The translations under genes and the position numbers were made by a program. Source: Pachypanchax playfairii (Eukaryota > Chordata > Actinopteri > Cyprinodontiformes > Aplocheilidae). Taken from it: a DNA stretch of 64,000 nucleotides. The notes under the pieces are model-generated. The model was not told where the DNA came from and did not search any database. It was given only the letters and a program-made list of their open reading frames with translations. Location: the NCBI GenBank assembly GCA_006937955.1, contig SSNP01000019.1, positions 5,228,756-5,292,755 of the forward strand, written 5' to 3'. Below are positions 22,741 through 36,300 of the stretch, piece by piece (the first letter of the stretch is position 1; every line of letters starts with the position of its first letter).

Positions 22741-23049
22741 AAATCACACATGAAGATCTGTGTTGATGTTCAACATCACTAATAAAGATACTCAAAATTT
22801 ATGTAGACAACTTAACAAATAATCCCAAACTTTTACACGATCTCTTGCCCGCTTGAAAAATTAAAAGACCTAGATTGATGAAACACAGTAAGTATCTTAT
22901 GGAGATTGATGTGTTTACTTTGTACATGACAAAGCACCAAACTAATATGATTAAAGGTGTAGATATACGTGACTGATATAACTACACAGTATATGCTGGA
23001 GTTAGCTGTAAATGTCTTTGTTGGAGTCCAGAGGAATCAGAGGAGACTT

Positions 23050-23497
23050 CTGCAGTGATGTAGGTGCTGTACTGGTCTGTTGTGTTGAAGAGGGAGCTGA
23101 GCCAAAAAGCAAAGCTTTTGATTTATCGGTCAATCTACATCATCTGTGGTCGCAAGTTTTTGGTAGTGACTGAAAGAACGAGAACGCAGATAGAAGCGGT
23201 TGAATTGAGTTTCCTGCACAGGGTGTCTGGGCTCCGGGTGACAAGCTAGGTCATCAAGGAGGGCGTCAGAGTAGAACTGCTGCTCCTCCGCATCGAGAGG
23301 AGTTAGTTGAGGTGGCTGGGGCATCTGATCAGGATGTCTCCTAGACATGGTGAGGTCCCAGGACGTGCTGGAGGGACGATGTCTCTCGGCCGTCTTAGGA
23401 CCACCTCAGGGTTCCCCCTCAGGAGCTGGCTGATGTGGCTGTGGAGAGGGAAGTCTGGGCTTCCCTGCTTAGGATGCTGCCCCTGCGACCTGGCCCC
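23050..23497 (+). mobile_element. 5'-truncated non-LTR retrotransposon end (Rex3/RTE-like)
   Basis: Broken frames on the plus strand give pieces typical of the C-terminus of fish non-LTR reverse transcriptases: VVLKRELSQKAKLLIYRSIY, VVTERTRTQIEAVELSFLHR, RWLGHLIRM and [18 protein letters not shown]. Several frameshifts and stops make it inactive. It ends directly in a (GGAT)n tail, as described for Rex3. DOCK2 exon d starts about 100 bp later. Confidence 0.85.
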
Positions 23498-23545
23498 GGA
23501 TGGATGGATGGATGGATGGATGGATGGATGGATGGATGGATGGAT
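23498..23545 (+). repeat. (GGAT)n tail of the Rex3-like element
   Basis: Twelve tandem tetranucleotides. They start where the retrotransposon coding remnant ends, so they are probably its 3' tail rather than an independent microsatellite. Confidence 0.9.
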
Positions 23546-23647
23546 CTAGTTTTTTTTAATTCAGAAACAAAAACCTCTCCAGTCATTGTGTATGTTCTCT
23601 GTTACATCTGTCTGATTTTTGACCGTTTTCTTCTTCTACTTCTCCAG

Positions 23648-23790
23648 AATGCCGTGACGTGTTATTACCAATGATGCTGCGGGAGCTGAGTGGTGCCCTG
23701 GCCAGTATGGCTGACGGGCCTCATGATGACAGGAGGAATAGTTTGGAGCTTCTCAACAAAATTCTGGAAGTCCTGAGCAGAAAAAACGTG
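23648..23790 (+). CDS. dock2: DOCK2 exon d ([18 protein letters not shown]...)
   Basis: The acceptor is CTCCAG at 23647 and the donor is GTAAGT at 23791. It completes the Glu codon and reads [20 protein letters not shown], then [20 protein letters not shown] and EVLSRKNV, ending in phase 0. ECRD-LLP and ELLN-ILEVLS are family-conserved. The linker [11 protein letters not shown] is variable, as expected for the loop between helices. The exon begins about 100 bp after a Rex3-like LINE tail. Confidence 0.95.
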
Positions 23791-26700
23791 GTAAGTGAAA
23801 TGTCAGTAACAAATCTTATATACATTGACAACAGAGTGTGATCCGATCATCTGTCCCCTCTCAGAAATAAAAAGGATAGTTTATATCATAGTATTATTAA
23901 AGCTTGAATACAAAAAACTCAAAACAGACTGATTATGTTAGTATTGATGGATTAATTGATCGAATCAAACTGTTGGCCTAATTTTTTTTCTCCTTGTACA
24001 TTTTGGGGGGTATTTTAAGCCAGTGGCTAATCAGTGACGCCACTTTGTTCCAGATTACACCAGTGGCTGGATAATTGGTATTTGTTTCTGATAAAATCTA
24101 ATGTTAGCAGGCAAACAGAATTACATCTTACACGGTCACCTGTGCTGCACTTCATTGACTCAACACGAAGCCTGAGTCGAGCAGCAAAATTACTCAAAGT
24201 CGTGTAGAAAAAATGAAAATAGAGCAAGATTAAAAAGAAATCAGGTAAATAAAGGTTTGTGCTTATGTTCTGAACTAACGTTAACGATAATTAGGTTCAG
24301 TTGGAAATGTTAATTTAAATATTTACTATATCTAATGAACTATTTTTATAATTTTCATTAGATCCTCTTCATTGATTAATTTGAACTATATTTGGAGTCT
24401 GTATCAATTCTGCAAGATTTAACTCCTAAAAAGCTTAGAATGTAATAAATCAAATATTTTAGCTTGTATTACATATTAATCTGCTGAAACTAGATTCAGT
24501 TAGCGCCCAACCTGACCCTGTTTAATAGACACACGCAAAATAAATACATCACTAGCATCAGGCTGAGGGCTTTTTAATTGCCATAGCAAGTTGTTGACAG
24601 TCTGCCTGGTCTTTGAAGTGAAGGTACGGCTTTGTTTGGGTCTATTTATTTGAATTCACTAATGAAGCATGAGTCAAGAGAAGAGATGCAGAGAGAGAAA
24701 AAAAAAAGAGAAAAGCAATGAATGAACTGTAGAGGACTAAATGTGATGAGATGTATTCGCTCTAGTTGAGATATATAAATAAAAGCAGGCAGTGTCAGAG
24801 CGTCAGCTGGCCATGACGAGTAAAAGAACAATAACATGGAGGCTCAGCGTGAAGATGAAAGTCCTCAATGGGCCAATTTATCAGCTTTAAACACACAAAC
24901 CTAATCATCCCTCTCAGAAATTTACAAGCACGCCGTGTTGGATTGATCTTGAAAACTGTCCAAAGACAAATAGCAAAAAAAAGAAGTCCAGATAAATGAG
25001 CATTGCCTGCGGCTAAGCAAAGGAGATGAAAACCAGAATGGAAACACAGGCAGTTAGGTGTTAAACAGTGTCAAAGATGTTTATTTTTGAAGCATACCTG
25101 TAGGTAAAAGAAAAAACAACTAGAAGAATGAGAGAAACAGGTGGAAATGTGAGAGAAATGCATAAGCAGAGAAGAAAAAGATGGAAACAGATACAGTAGC
25201 TGCTGCTGCTGCCGCCTCCCCTTCACCACATTTTCTTCACCCTTCGATTTTCACCCTTTTTCTTCTCCTCTCTCTGGGTGGTTCCTGATTAAATTGTCAC
25301 ACCACAGATGTCTTCAAACCAAGTAGGATATTCAGACAGAAAAAAAAAATCAAAGACAGAGGAGAAGATTATGAGAAAGACAGATGCTCTCGTCTTTGGG
25401 TGTTTGTGTTGAATTTTGAAATGACTTTGAGACTTTATGGTGTTTCTGGCTGTTTGGATTTGGGTGATGAAGTCAGGATACTGACGGAGGAAGATAGACA
25501 CAGCTTTTTTTTTTTTATTCTGTAACCCCTAAACAACGAGCTTGTTAGGGAGAAATTGTGTTGTCTGGAAAGTTGCCGAGAGCAGGCGGCAGGTTGTCGA
25601 CAAGAAGCTGCTTCGAATCAGAACGTTTACAGTTTCCTCTTTTTTTGGCAAATAGTTGGACACAGAAATGCCAGAAAAAAACATACAAACATTCAGTTGG
25701 CATCACACTGAATTGACAGTTGACTGCCACACCTAAATGATTATTTTAAGGGTTTTGACCCTCATGCAAAGGAGGATGATCCAGACCAGAATAACAAGCA
25801 GACAGGTGATTATTTACTTTTCAGCTCAGCTGGTAAAGAATTTATTGACATGTCCCAGATCGGTCCAGCTGTCCGTAAGGCCTTTATGTTAACAGTGAGT
25901 GTAATTTCTGTGCAAATTCTACACATTAGCAAGACATTTATTACAATATATTGACTGCCAGCTGTGTGTTTTGCCCCCCTGACAATTTTGTGTGTCTGTA
26001 AAGTTTTTAATTAAAAAAAGAAATTAGCTGCAAATTGCTTTGTTCTGAACACTGTTTATTGATTCTGTAAACACATGAACAATCTCAAGTAAGCATGATG
26101 TTTTCTGTTTTTTTTGTTTGTATTTGTTTGTTTGTAGAAAGAGGATCAAACTGGTTTAGCATCAGTTTGGAAATAAAAGTGAACATAATCTAAGAAGAGA
26201 AGGATTTTGTCTCTCGTCTCTCTCTCTCTGGTCTGAGATGACTGTCAGAGGAATTCTTTCCAGTAGACTGTAATACTTCCATCGAGCCTGGAAGATTTAC
26301 TGATTTGTTTGGCTTTAACAGCTGCACCTAAGCCTATCTGGAATTTGTGTGCGTAAAGGGTTGTGCGTTTGATAGGAAACGACATGCAAGATAGCACACA
26401 CACAAACACGGTTATTTATTTTTGTCTGAACTCCGGGAGGTGAGTCAGTGATCTTAATGTGCTTTAATCATATCTACCTAATTTTCATCATGATGACAAC
26501 ACACACAAACCCTCTGACACAGAATAAATCTGGATTTAAAGAGGAAAACCTGCTTCTGTTATTTTTTTGGGACCCTTCTTTTTTACTTCTTTACTGATCA
26601 ACTCATGCATGATGCTCAGAGTGACTCAAAAAACTCTTGGAAATAAAAGGGAAAAGAGACCCTACAGGTTATGCACCTCCTGCTTTTGGGATGCTATAAA

Positions 26701-27423
26701 TATAGTAAAACAAATCCACACACTCATCTAGGTCTTATTATTCTAACAAGCTTTTATACGGGCACAAAGGCACAGATATAGCCTGCAGTCAAAACACTAA
26801 GAGAAACATATGTAGATGTTGAAGATGTTTCAGAGTTGAATTTGTCCCCCCCAGGCGAGTCGGCGTCAGCTGACCAGACATAATGTTTTTCTGTGTCATG
26901 CCTCTGTGACGCTGCTGGATTTTACATATAGAGAGAACATTGTTCTACTCGAAAAGAATATTTCAGCCATTCTGAAGTGTTTCTGTGTAAAATTTAGAAA
27001 CAATTTCTTACCTACTGTAGATTCCTGAATCGCTTCAGTTTGGAGAAATAGAGTCCAACATGAGTAAGAAGCTGAAAGCTCCAATTTCCTAATGTTCACA
27101 GCCATTCATGTGAATATTATTTTCTAATTCTTTACACTGAATAAGATTTTACAATGATGTAACAATAAGAGATTCCTGCCTGACGTCACACAGAGTGCGC
27201 CGGATGTGCTGCATTTTGCGTACGCTGCTTGTATTTATGTTCATAAATGACCATAAATTTCCAAATAAATAAATAACTGTACAAAGTGAAACTGCTGTTC
27301 AAAGAGATTAGAACTGTTCTAAGATGCAGCTTTTGGTTTTGGAAGTGGATATGAAAGTGTAAACATAAAGTTTAACCATCTTCTGGGAATTTTTTTTCGC
27401 TTCATTTGTACAAAAGTGTGTAT
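23791..27423 (+). other. DOCK2 intron, nothing recognised
   Basis: AT-rich intron. A short segment, CAGTTGGCATCACACTGAAT at about 25694-25713, nearly repeats one at about 10933-10952 and may mark an unrecognised dispersed repeat. Confidence 0.4.
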
Positions 27424-28290
27424 TTATAGACCCCCTCTGATCATCTTTTGAGCTGTTTTATATCATCTCAATGGTCTTTAAATTGTGATTATGCGCTAGC
27501 AAAGTAAGCGCTTGTAGCCCACCCAATGGATTTTCTATGTCACAAATCCAGTCTTTTTTTAGATGCATTTTAGCATCTGCTACAGAGTCAGAAATGCAAT
27601 TTCGAGCCTAATTTTTTAAAGATATGTCCTCTAGCATCAGAAAACTGCCACAAGAATATGTTAAAGAGGTCATTTCATACAAATTTCAGGACTTTGTGGT
27701 TATTTCTTAAATATTAACCATTAATATGAAACATTTTATATCTAAAAAACGTCAGGAAACACTGATTAACAGACCTTTCAATCTGTCTGCATTAAAATTC
27801 GGGTGGTTCCGGCTCCTTCCGTCAGACTGCTTCAGCAGCAGCTCGTTCATATTCATTATTCGAATTTGCTGGACTCTGATTGGCTAACAAACTAGCCTAC
27901 AAGAGGAAGGTATATTGTTTCCTGCCCCGCTGCGCATGGCAACGTCAGACGTTCTCTCTTCCTTTTTGTTACGTCTTATCCTACAGCTTTTAGCCAGCAG
28001 CATGCTAGGTGTGGTTTCAACTGCAGGAGTTGCCGAATACTAACAAAGGAGTTGTGACGAAATAAATACAGGCCGTTCAAACTCGGGAGAAATCGGGTTT
28101 TATCACCACCTGCGTAGTTTGAGAGATTAAAACTGAAAGAGAAGTTGTTGACCTGTTTTCACACCCTCTATGAAGGTAAGAACACCTGTGGAGCTAAAAT
28201 ATTCAACAGAAACCTCAGAAAAAACGTTTTTAATGGAAGGACCTCTTTAACAACACGGAAAACATGATTTTCATTGGAGTGGGTCTTTAA
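27424..28290. mobile_element. K2 TTAA-flanked MITE, copy 2, interrupted by K1
   Basis: Starts TTATAGACCCCCTCTG (decayed TTAAAGACCC) and ends GAGTGGGTCTTTAA at 28290. Without K1 copy 4 it is about 275 bp. The ends TTAAAGACCC and GGGTCTTTAA are inverted repeats. It shows the empty site of the Harbinger-like element that interrupts copy 1. Confidence 0.78.
27661..28250 (+). mobile_element. K1 TTAA-flanked MITE, copy 4, nested in K2 element
   Basis: Runs from TTAAAGAGGTC to GACCTCTTTAA (ends 28250), with ATGAAG at 28170-28175 followed by GTAAGA. It is inserted into a K2 copy. The other K2 copy has the uninterrupted site ACATGTTAACAACATG (TTAA at 12363-12366), which confirms TTAA as the target duplication. 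Confidence 0.94.
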
Positions 28291-29504
28291 AGTTGAACAA
28301 TACTTTGTAAACAAGCCCATGAAACATTCCTTAAATAGGAACTTTTCATGGAAATCAAGCTACTACTTGAGACATTGTGCTCAGACTACAGGAAAAAACA
28401 AATTCTCCTCTCAGCTCTGATGTTTTGAACAGACAGTACTCACTCTTCTGCAAGTTATTTGTTGAGGTTTGTGTGTCCAAACTGCTTGGCAATGACGATA
28501 GTGTACAGACACAGCTGTGCTAGTGTAGCAGCTCTTTCTTCTACAGATGTCTTGCAGCAAGTTCAAGTAGTTGATTTATTTTTTGCCACCTGACCACAAA
28601 CTGTTGATGTTGTCATCTATAACTCTCCGCCAGTGGCAGCATTGATTCTGGTCTGCCAAAGTTTAAGGTCGTCAAAGTAATTTTGTTTTTTCAAAAGCCC
28701 ATCTGTAGACATTTGAATGAAACTGTCTTCAAATTACCTGAAAACTGTTATTAAGCTGTTGCACGTTCGTGTCTGACAAATGTCAATTGATATCACTGCA
28801 GATATTAAAACTTAATTCTAAGATATATTTTAAATGTATTCCTGCTTTTTGAAACCTCCAGAGTTTTTCTAACCATAAAGCAGATATCTGACCTGAGGCA
28901 AGTCTGATCAGGAAGATAGATAGGTGGTTAAAAGCATCCCGGCCACCATGTTTCCCTCCGGGCAGATGAAATGAAAGAAATATGATAAGAAAGATGCTTC
29001 AAAAGGAATGGAAATGTAGGAAAAGTAAAGCAGTCCTGTGCAGAAAAATCCACATTCCTGTGTCAAAATCTGTTTGCTGTTCCTTTGTCCGTGTTGAAGT
29101 GAGCTTTCTGGTCCGGCTCATTTCTAAAGAAATAAGACTTTAAGTTTCAGACTTGAAATCGTTTATTTTCTTTCTTGGCTCGTTTGATTCACCTTTTGTT
29201 CTGAAATGGAGCCACACTTTTGGCTGTGCACACTTGGTTAACTTCACTCTGGGGACTTCATGCACAAGGGGAAACGGTTACACAAATAAAAGCTGATAAG
29301 AGTTGTTTTTTCGTAGAATAAGTCATGAGTTGCCCCTTTAAGCAGCACGAACATTCTGCCTCATTGGTTTGAAAAAAGGCTTTCAAATAGATCGAACTGT
29401 GTTTTTGTGTGTTTATATTTAGGAAATCGAATGTCATTTTGTTTATTTTGTCTGTTCTTTTCCATCTTTGACATGTTCCTGTCCTCTGCATCCGTTTCTG
29501 TCAG
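28291..29504 (+). other. DOCK2 intron, nothing recognised
   Basis: Intron up to exon e. A T-rich stretch ending CTGTCAG provides the acceptor. No other feature recognised. Confidence 0.45.
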
Positions 29505-29600
29505 GGTGAAACATTTCAACACATCCAGGACATCGTGGTGTCTCTGCTGCGGATCATCAACCAGACTGTCATCACCATGGGTCGAGAGCACGCCCTCATC
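29505..29600 (+). CDS. dock2: DOCK2 exon e (GETFQHIQDIVVSLLRIINQ...)
   Basis: The acceptor is CTGTCAG at 29504 and the donor is GTAAGT at 29601. The exon is exactly 32 codons, phase 0 at both ends, so skipping it would keep frame. It reads GETFQHIQDIVVSLLRIINQ followed by TVITMGREHALI. The TVITMGR segment is strongly conserved. It is followed by the 30.1-kb intron that hosts INSYN2B on the other strand. Confidence 0.95.
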
Positions 29601-31966
29601 GTAAGTACAAACTTTACTCCTTGAAGACACAATGAATTTAATAAACATTATATAAACCTGAAATTGAAAGACTTCAGGATGTTTTTCCGTGTGTCTTGGT
29701 CATAATTTAGCAGCATCTGTTTTTATGTTTGTCCATCCTTTAGTGTCATTCTGAAACACAAATTATGTTGACAACAGCACGTCTTTTTAAATACATATTT
29801 TATTGCACACACAAGTGGAAGATCAGAAGAGAAGGGTTTTGTGGAAGCTTATTCTGGGAGCTGTTAAGGAACAGCTCATAAAAAAATGCTGTCACAGTGC
29901 CTTGTGGATACAGAGTGGGTACTTATTAAGTGTGATGTCATCTAGGGCTCTAATTGGGAGAAACTTGTCAGCCAAAGGATGCTGAAGTACGACTTCATGA
30001 GATTAGTGGTTATGTCTTAAACTGGTGTGGAAGAAGTTCAGTGCAAATAAAATTTGTGTATAAGAAGGGCTTGTCTGCAAAAAAAGGAAAAAATCGATGC
30101 TGAATTTCTGTAGATTTAAGTTTTACTAATTTAAATTTATTTTCCAGTGTATAAATTATTGCTGAGGTCCTTTTACATGTGTGTATTTCTGTAAAGATTA
30201 TTTTACTTGACTTAAAACTTGCAATTCAGCTAACCGGATGCGTTGATTTAGACATGGCTTCATGACTTTGCAACAATTTTTAGGAATTGTCCACACAACT
30301 CCAGATATATTTTTTCTCCATTTATACAAATATTCTTGTCTAGATTATTTAACAGAATCACCGAAACACCAACACCTCACCACTGGGTGCTGAAAACATC
30401 CATGTCACAACTTAACAAAATACAGACGATTCTCCCAAAACATATTTGTTTTCTCTGTTTCTTCTCAGCTATAAACCATTTCAGTATACAATCAAAGTTT
30501 ATTTGGAGACAGAGTCAAAATAAAGTCAGTAAAAACAGCTCTGACACCGTCTTTGTCTCCAAGGCACAAACTAACAGTGGGCTGCTGCTTTAATGTTTCT
30601 AAAAAAAGTTCCAAACATCCCTTGCACATAATTTCTTGGGTGATCTCTATAAGCAATTAAAAATTATTTCAATCAGGAGTATTGTGGACGAGGCCTTAAA
30701 TTTGTCACAGCAAACAAAATAATGCTTTTTGTTTCAAATGATTAAATAATTTGGAATTTTCTGTCTAATATAAAATATGATTTGTAGTTAATCAGAAAAA
30801 GTCCAGAAATCAACCTTTAATTTCACAGTTTATCAAATAGATTTCCATGATGGCACGTTGGCTCAGATTTCACAAGAACATTTATACAACACTAATACTG
30901 GCCTGTTAGTAACAGTGGATTAATATTATGGTCTAGCCAACAGCTCTGTATGCAAGAGATTGTGTTTTCTAGTAGTATGTTGGATCCAGTTGTACTTTGT
31001 TGTACCGTGTTTGTAAATTAGTGCCTACAAGCATCATTGTGCAGGTATTTAAATAAACTGAAATTCCTTTAAACAAAGGTGAGCTAAAAACTTCCATTGC
31101 AGATGGCTACAGAAGAAAGAATCACTCTGTCAGCTCGTGTTAACAGATTTTTTTGTTTTGTTTTCAATTATCTAAAGCAAACAGTCAGTATTTTATCAAA
31201 TTCCCACATTGGTTCCTGTTGTGGAGTCTTAGTTCCATTTTGCTCTCCAAAATGCTTTTGTTCCATGCCGATGATCTCTGTGTCTCCTGTTGTCCATTTG
31301 TTTGTTTTCTTCCAAGACATCCTCAGTGCTTCTGCTGTTGCTACATTCCCATTTTGGCAACAGACACACAATAGTGCTTGAAGAAGTTAACTTCCTTTGA
31401 CTTTAGAAATCATTACAGTTCCCCTATGTATTGCTGCAACTTTGCCAAAGTCCTAAAGATTCAGATCTGTCCGTCTGTTTAAAAAGCTACTCAGCAAAGT
31501 GATAAGCGATAGACCTGAAGTCTCAGTTCTTTTTCATTTATCAGCTTTAGATTTGGTCTAAAAAAATCCCAGTGTCTTTTCAGTTGTAGATTCGCCAACA
31601 AAGTTGCAGATAAAGTTGATTAAGTCAATGTTTTGCTGTGAAAGAGGGAGATATCTTCTGAGTCTGGAAAGAAATTTCAGCAATTCCTTTGGATCTCTTT
31701 TACTCTTTTACATTTTCTTTTGTTCTTTACCTGGTTTCCTTTGGAATCTGTCATGGACACCTGCATCAAAGTTCAAACAGTAATACTTGCTGGGGGAAAA
31801 AAATCCCCCTTTAAGTTTGATAAAACCTAAGTTGACTGCAGATCCATGTGAGAAAGGTGCTTTCATCAAGGTGCTTTGCAGATGCTACAGTAGAACTTTC
31901 AAGTTCTTTGAATCCATGCTTTTATGCACCTGTAGCCTAAAAAGATGGTTGTGGCTTTGGCAAAGC
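29601..31966 (-). other. Candidate INSYN2B 3' UTR and downstream intron sequence
   Basis: No coding exon was found. Immediately downstream of the INSYN2B stop, on the minus strand, is AT-rich sequence that probably holds the 3' UTR. Candidate minus-strand AATAAA or ATTAAA signals appear near 30818 and 30499, but no single poly(A) site can be chosen from sequence. The remainder is DOCK2 intron. Confidence 0.35.
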
Positions 31967-32150
31967 TCAGAGCCACCAGAAACACTTCTTGCGCAGTTTC
32001 TTGACACGTGCTTTAGTGCTGGGACGACTGCAGGAAGAAGGGGCCACCATGGACTTGGTCAAAGTTGGCACAGGCACATCATATTCCCCATCAAGGGCTT
32101 CCATAACCCCCTGAAAACGTCCCTCCTGTTGTCGAAAATCATGCTCCACA
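31967..32150 (-). CDS. insyn2b: INSYN2B C-terminal coding exon (VEHDFRQQEGRF...KKCFWWL)
   Basis: The acceptor is TTCCTCCCCAG (ends 32151). The exon begins with T completing Ser, then GTG (Val, an internal codon and not a start), and reads VEHDFRQQEGRFQGVMEALD, GEYDVPVPTLTKSMVAPSSC, SRPSTKARVKKLRKKCFWWL, then TGA at 31969-31967. The basic run KARVKKLRKK followed by an aromatic C-terminus fits the family. Confidence 0.93.
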
Positions 32151-33290
32151 CTGGGGAGGAAAGATTGAGAGCAGTTAAGGACAAAAACAAACCAAAAAAT
32201 ACAAGAACGATCATTATTTTGTTGTTGGGAGGCTGTAACTTCAAACCTTTTCTTTTCAAGTAGCTAATTTCTTATTAACAAATTACCCAAAGATGAAGAA
32301 AAAAAGAGATGAAACAGGTAAAGGAAGGACCACCTATGCTAAATGTATTTAAAATCATTTTGTGAATTTAACTTCATATGTATGCAACATCAACAGGTCT
32401 TAACTTAGCCCTCATTTCACGTCCAGAACATTCTTCTGCACTTCATGCACCAGTAGATCACAGACTGGTGAGATGAGAGGAGTGGGAGGAGAATGAAAAA
32501 GAGAAGTGAAAAAAGAGAGGAAAGGGGCATTTTCACAATGTAGGAGCTAAAGGAAAAGGCAAAGGAGGAACTTCTTTGCCCCTCTGAAAATGTTCAAAGC
32601 AGACCCTTTTGGCTTTCTTTCTCTATGCTCTCATTCCACCTCCCGTCTCTCATCTCTCTTTTTCTTGCACTTTTTTTTTCTCAGAAGTGTTCATTGCTGC
32701 AGGTCATGTAGTAAGATGTAGACTTTGAGTTTCAGACTACATTCTAACAGTGTGTTTGTGTGTATGCGTGGGTGTGTGCTAAACTGGATTAAAGGGGGCG
32801 GAGCTGTTTAGGGTTTGGCATCTGGAGGTAATGAGGCACATGATGAGGCGAGGAAAGCAGATACAAACACCCATACTTTCCTCTTTTTAAATTCCCACAT
32901 CCCAACAGACACAGAGCCACTCATAAACACAATATAAACACTCTGCCATTCAACATGTTGGTTTCCCATTGTACCATCACCACTATGTAAAAGCGAAAAA
33001 TTAGGGAGGATTTTTGAAAGGAGGAAAGATTTGAGAGATGAAAGGTTGGATAAATGAAATGGGGCAGAGGAGTCACCGCAGAATGAAGCAGAAAATGGAA
33101 GAGGGAGAGGACTAACAGAGATATTGACAAGAGAGACCAGACTCATATTGGCTCCTTGAGAGGGAATAAAAAAAAAAAAAGCCACAGTGATGGAGAGAGT
33201 AGGAGAATGAGTGAAGAGGAAGTAAAAGCTCTGGTGGGCATAGAGTTTGAGATGGCTCCCATGAATAAATGATACAAAGGACATTTCCAG

Positions 33291-33336
<46 letters not shown>

Positions 33337-36300
33337 TACGGGCGGGTCTCCAAAAAAAAAAATCAGAAAACACAGGCATTATAAGAAAAGACGAGCTTCA
33401 CCTGTCCTACATTTAGTCTATTCCTAGTTTAACTTGTTTCAGAGTGCATGGTTTGTATTTACTTTTATCTTTCAGTGTCTCCATGTCTCAGTCCTTTTTA
33501 ACTGTATACTTGTTTACTTCTACATGGTTGTTTGTGGGATTATAATGATGTAGGGGAAAATGGCTAATTGTAATTTCAAATGCAAGTTCTCCTGTTAAGG
33601 ATTTAAAAAATAACTTCTATAACTGCTGCCTTTGTTCTTGTAACAGATTGCTACATGTTTGAGATGAAGGTCAAATTGATTTGATTTTTTATATTTTGGA
33701 ATATCTAGTGAGAACTGGATGATCAAACACAGGCATTTATGTATGTGTGGCTGTTAAAAAAACATGGTAACAAAATGGAAACAGCTGATTTAATACTCTT
33801 AAACCATGTAAAATCTTATTATTGATCTAAAGGCAGACAGGGAGATACTCAGTACACACCAGAACTGAGGTTTGTCATACTTATTTTTTTCTATAGAACA
33901 AACTATCATCAGCAAAAAAGAAGAAAAAAAAACTGCATACAAAAGTTAGCAGTAGTGGACCAAGAATACATCCCTGAGGTATCCCACATTCAAGGAATTC
34001 AAATTATTCAGACAAATCTAAAAGCACCAAACAGCTGATTTTCCAAAATGACTAGGACATTAAAGACAAAGATTACATATTTTGGAGGGTAAATGAGGAT
34101 AAACATGCATTGAAATGATCAATATTATGATTTGCATGGCTGCATTTTTTTCATATTCTATGTATTCAGATTAATTAATGTCTGAGAATACAAGCATTTG
34201 AGAAAACCTTAACATGATGGGTTGGTAGCAGATATGTCCCCTGTATGTTACATAAGTGTTAAGAGTTTGGAAGAAAATGAGAGCTCTCTAATAGTCCTAA
34301 CCTCATTGTCTGTCATCATAAAGATTCATTAAAACTGACAACAGTAAGCTTTTTCAGGCTGCCGGCCCATGTCAGAACCTCCTTTTTCCACTACAAATCA
34401 TGAAGATGGATTTTTCAGTGCCACACATAATTCATCTTGTGCTTGTAGCTTGTATGTCTTTTTCACTAGAGCCCTCCTCTTCACCCAGAATCCTCTGTGG
34501 TTTAGAAAAGGCTGTTGTTTTCCAGTCAGGCAGATTTAGCTCTTTGCATTTGGATACTTCTGTCAAAACGAAACAGTTGAAAATGTTTTTTTCCCCTGTA
34601 TTTAAACAAGAAAAACATGTATATAAAACAAAGAAAACAAAGTTTCTATGCAAATATCACATTTCACTCCAATGCAATGTGATTTTTCCAACTTGAGTAA
34701 CATATATATTTCCATATGGCAGTTTGCATTGTCTGAATGAAAAAGTTGTTCTCAGACGCATCTGTTTAAAGCAGTGTTCTCTTTCCCTGGTATAATTAGC
34801 GTGTGTGCATAAATAAGTGGAGCAGAAAAGAAATTCCTCTAAATTAATAGGAGAGGAGAAAAGAAGATGAATGTAAATATGACAAGTACAGTGGCTGAAA
34901 ATATAAGACAAGTGTGTTTAATGTATTATATTTTATATATGTTTTTAATTAAATGTGAGAAAAAAATCCAAAGAGTTCAATCTACTGAGCAGATCTGTTT
35001 ATAAAACCGGAAAATAGCAGCTATTAATGCTCCGTAAATAGTTTTATTTGTTGTGTTTCTTCCTTCAGAACATTTTAGTTTTCTAAAAGCATTTTCTTTT
35101 CAATTCTTTCAATTTATTTTCAACAGATTCATCAGCCTGTCTACAGTCTGTGGAAACACCTCTTTGAACCTCAGATTTAATTTGCACAAAAGCTTTTTGT
35201 GTGTTTCCTGTTTAAGTGAAATGTTTTGTAGTTTATATTCTAGTCTCGTCACTCTCAGTAACTTACATTATGGATCTATCTTCCAAGGCAAAAAGGGTGG
35301 TTCTCAGCCTTTTGCTCAGCCTATAGATAAAACTGTTATCTTCTAAAAATTGGATTCACAAACAGCAACAATTGATTTAATTTTTAATTTCAATATTATA
35401 AAAATTAAGGGAAACCCCCCCACAATTTATTCACAAAGTCATTACTCATTTTCTGAATTCTAACTAGATATAATGCTACATTCCTCCCATAACTAATGTG
35501 TGCGAATGAATGTGACTGGGTATTTATTTAATTATGAGACTGTGAATAAACATATTTGTAGAGCAGTTTGTGGGATGAGTGTGTTACCATGTGGCAGTCC
35601 TTCCCTCTTGATGCTCATTATCACTCACTGTGAAAAGGATTTTGCCGTGTTAATTAAGATGGAGGGAATGACGAATGGGACAAAGGCAAAGTGAGATTTT
35701 GTTACCAAAGAGATGAAAGAACAAGTATTAAGATTGATAGTGGAGATGCAAAAGTGGGGCGCAGAGAGGTGAGTGACTTTCAAAGTAAAATAAACTTGGA
35801 AAAACAAAACTTCTGCCAAATGTATCTTTGTCCTCGGGGATGCAGAAGTAGCAAGATAAAAGGGGAATTGATAGAGACATAGATAGTTTATGAGTCCTAA
35901 AGGAAATCTAGATCTGCAAGGGAGATTTCCCTTTGAAAACAAGCAGAATTTGCTTCAAGCCTTCCTTTGGTCTGTGAAAATAGTGTTACTTTCAGTCTCG
36001 TTCATGAAGCCAAGCATAAGATCCTGCATCCTTAGCATATGTGAGCATCACAGATGAAGATAATTGGATGTTGGTCAGACTCGGGGAGCAGGGAATTCTA
36101 GATTTGGTAGCTGCATGAAGCAAATGTGTGCAACAGAAACAAGTGCCACTGGAAGATTGAGAGGACGAACATTGTCCAATCACGAATATAAGGTACAGAA
36201 ATGTTCACGCACTGAAAAAATACATAGGAAATTCACAATAGGAAAAGAAATAAAAGGAATAAAGTACTGATTGCTTAACAGGTTATATACTGTAGATTGA

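Noticed and set aside
31787..32263. 158-codon open frame on the plus strand
   Set aside because: It is the antisense shadow of the INSYN2B terminal exon and has no family resemblance.
32808..33353. 181-codon minus-strand open frame
   Set aside because: It crosses the (AC)n tract and purine-rich sequence; composition explains it, and it lies in INSYN2B intron 2.
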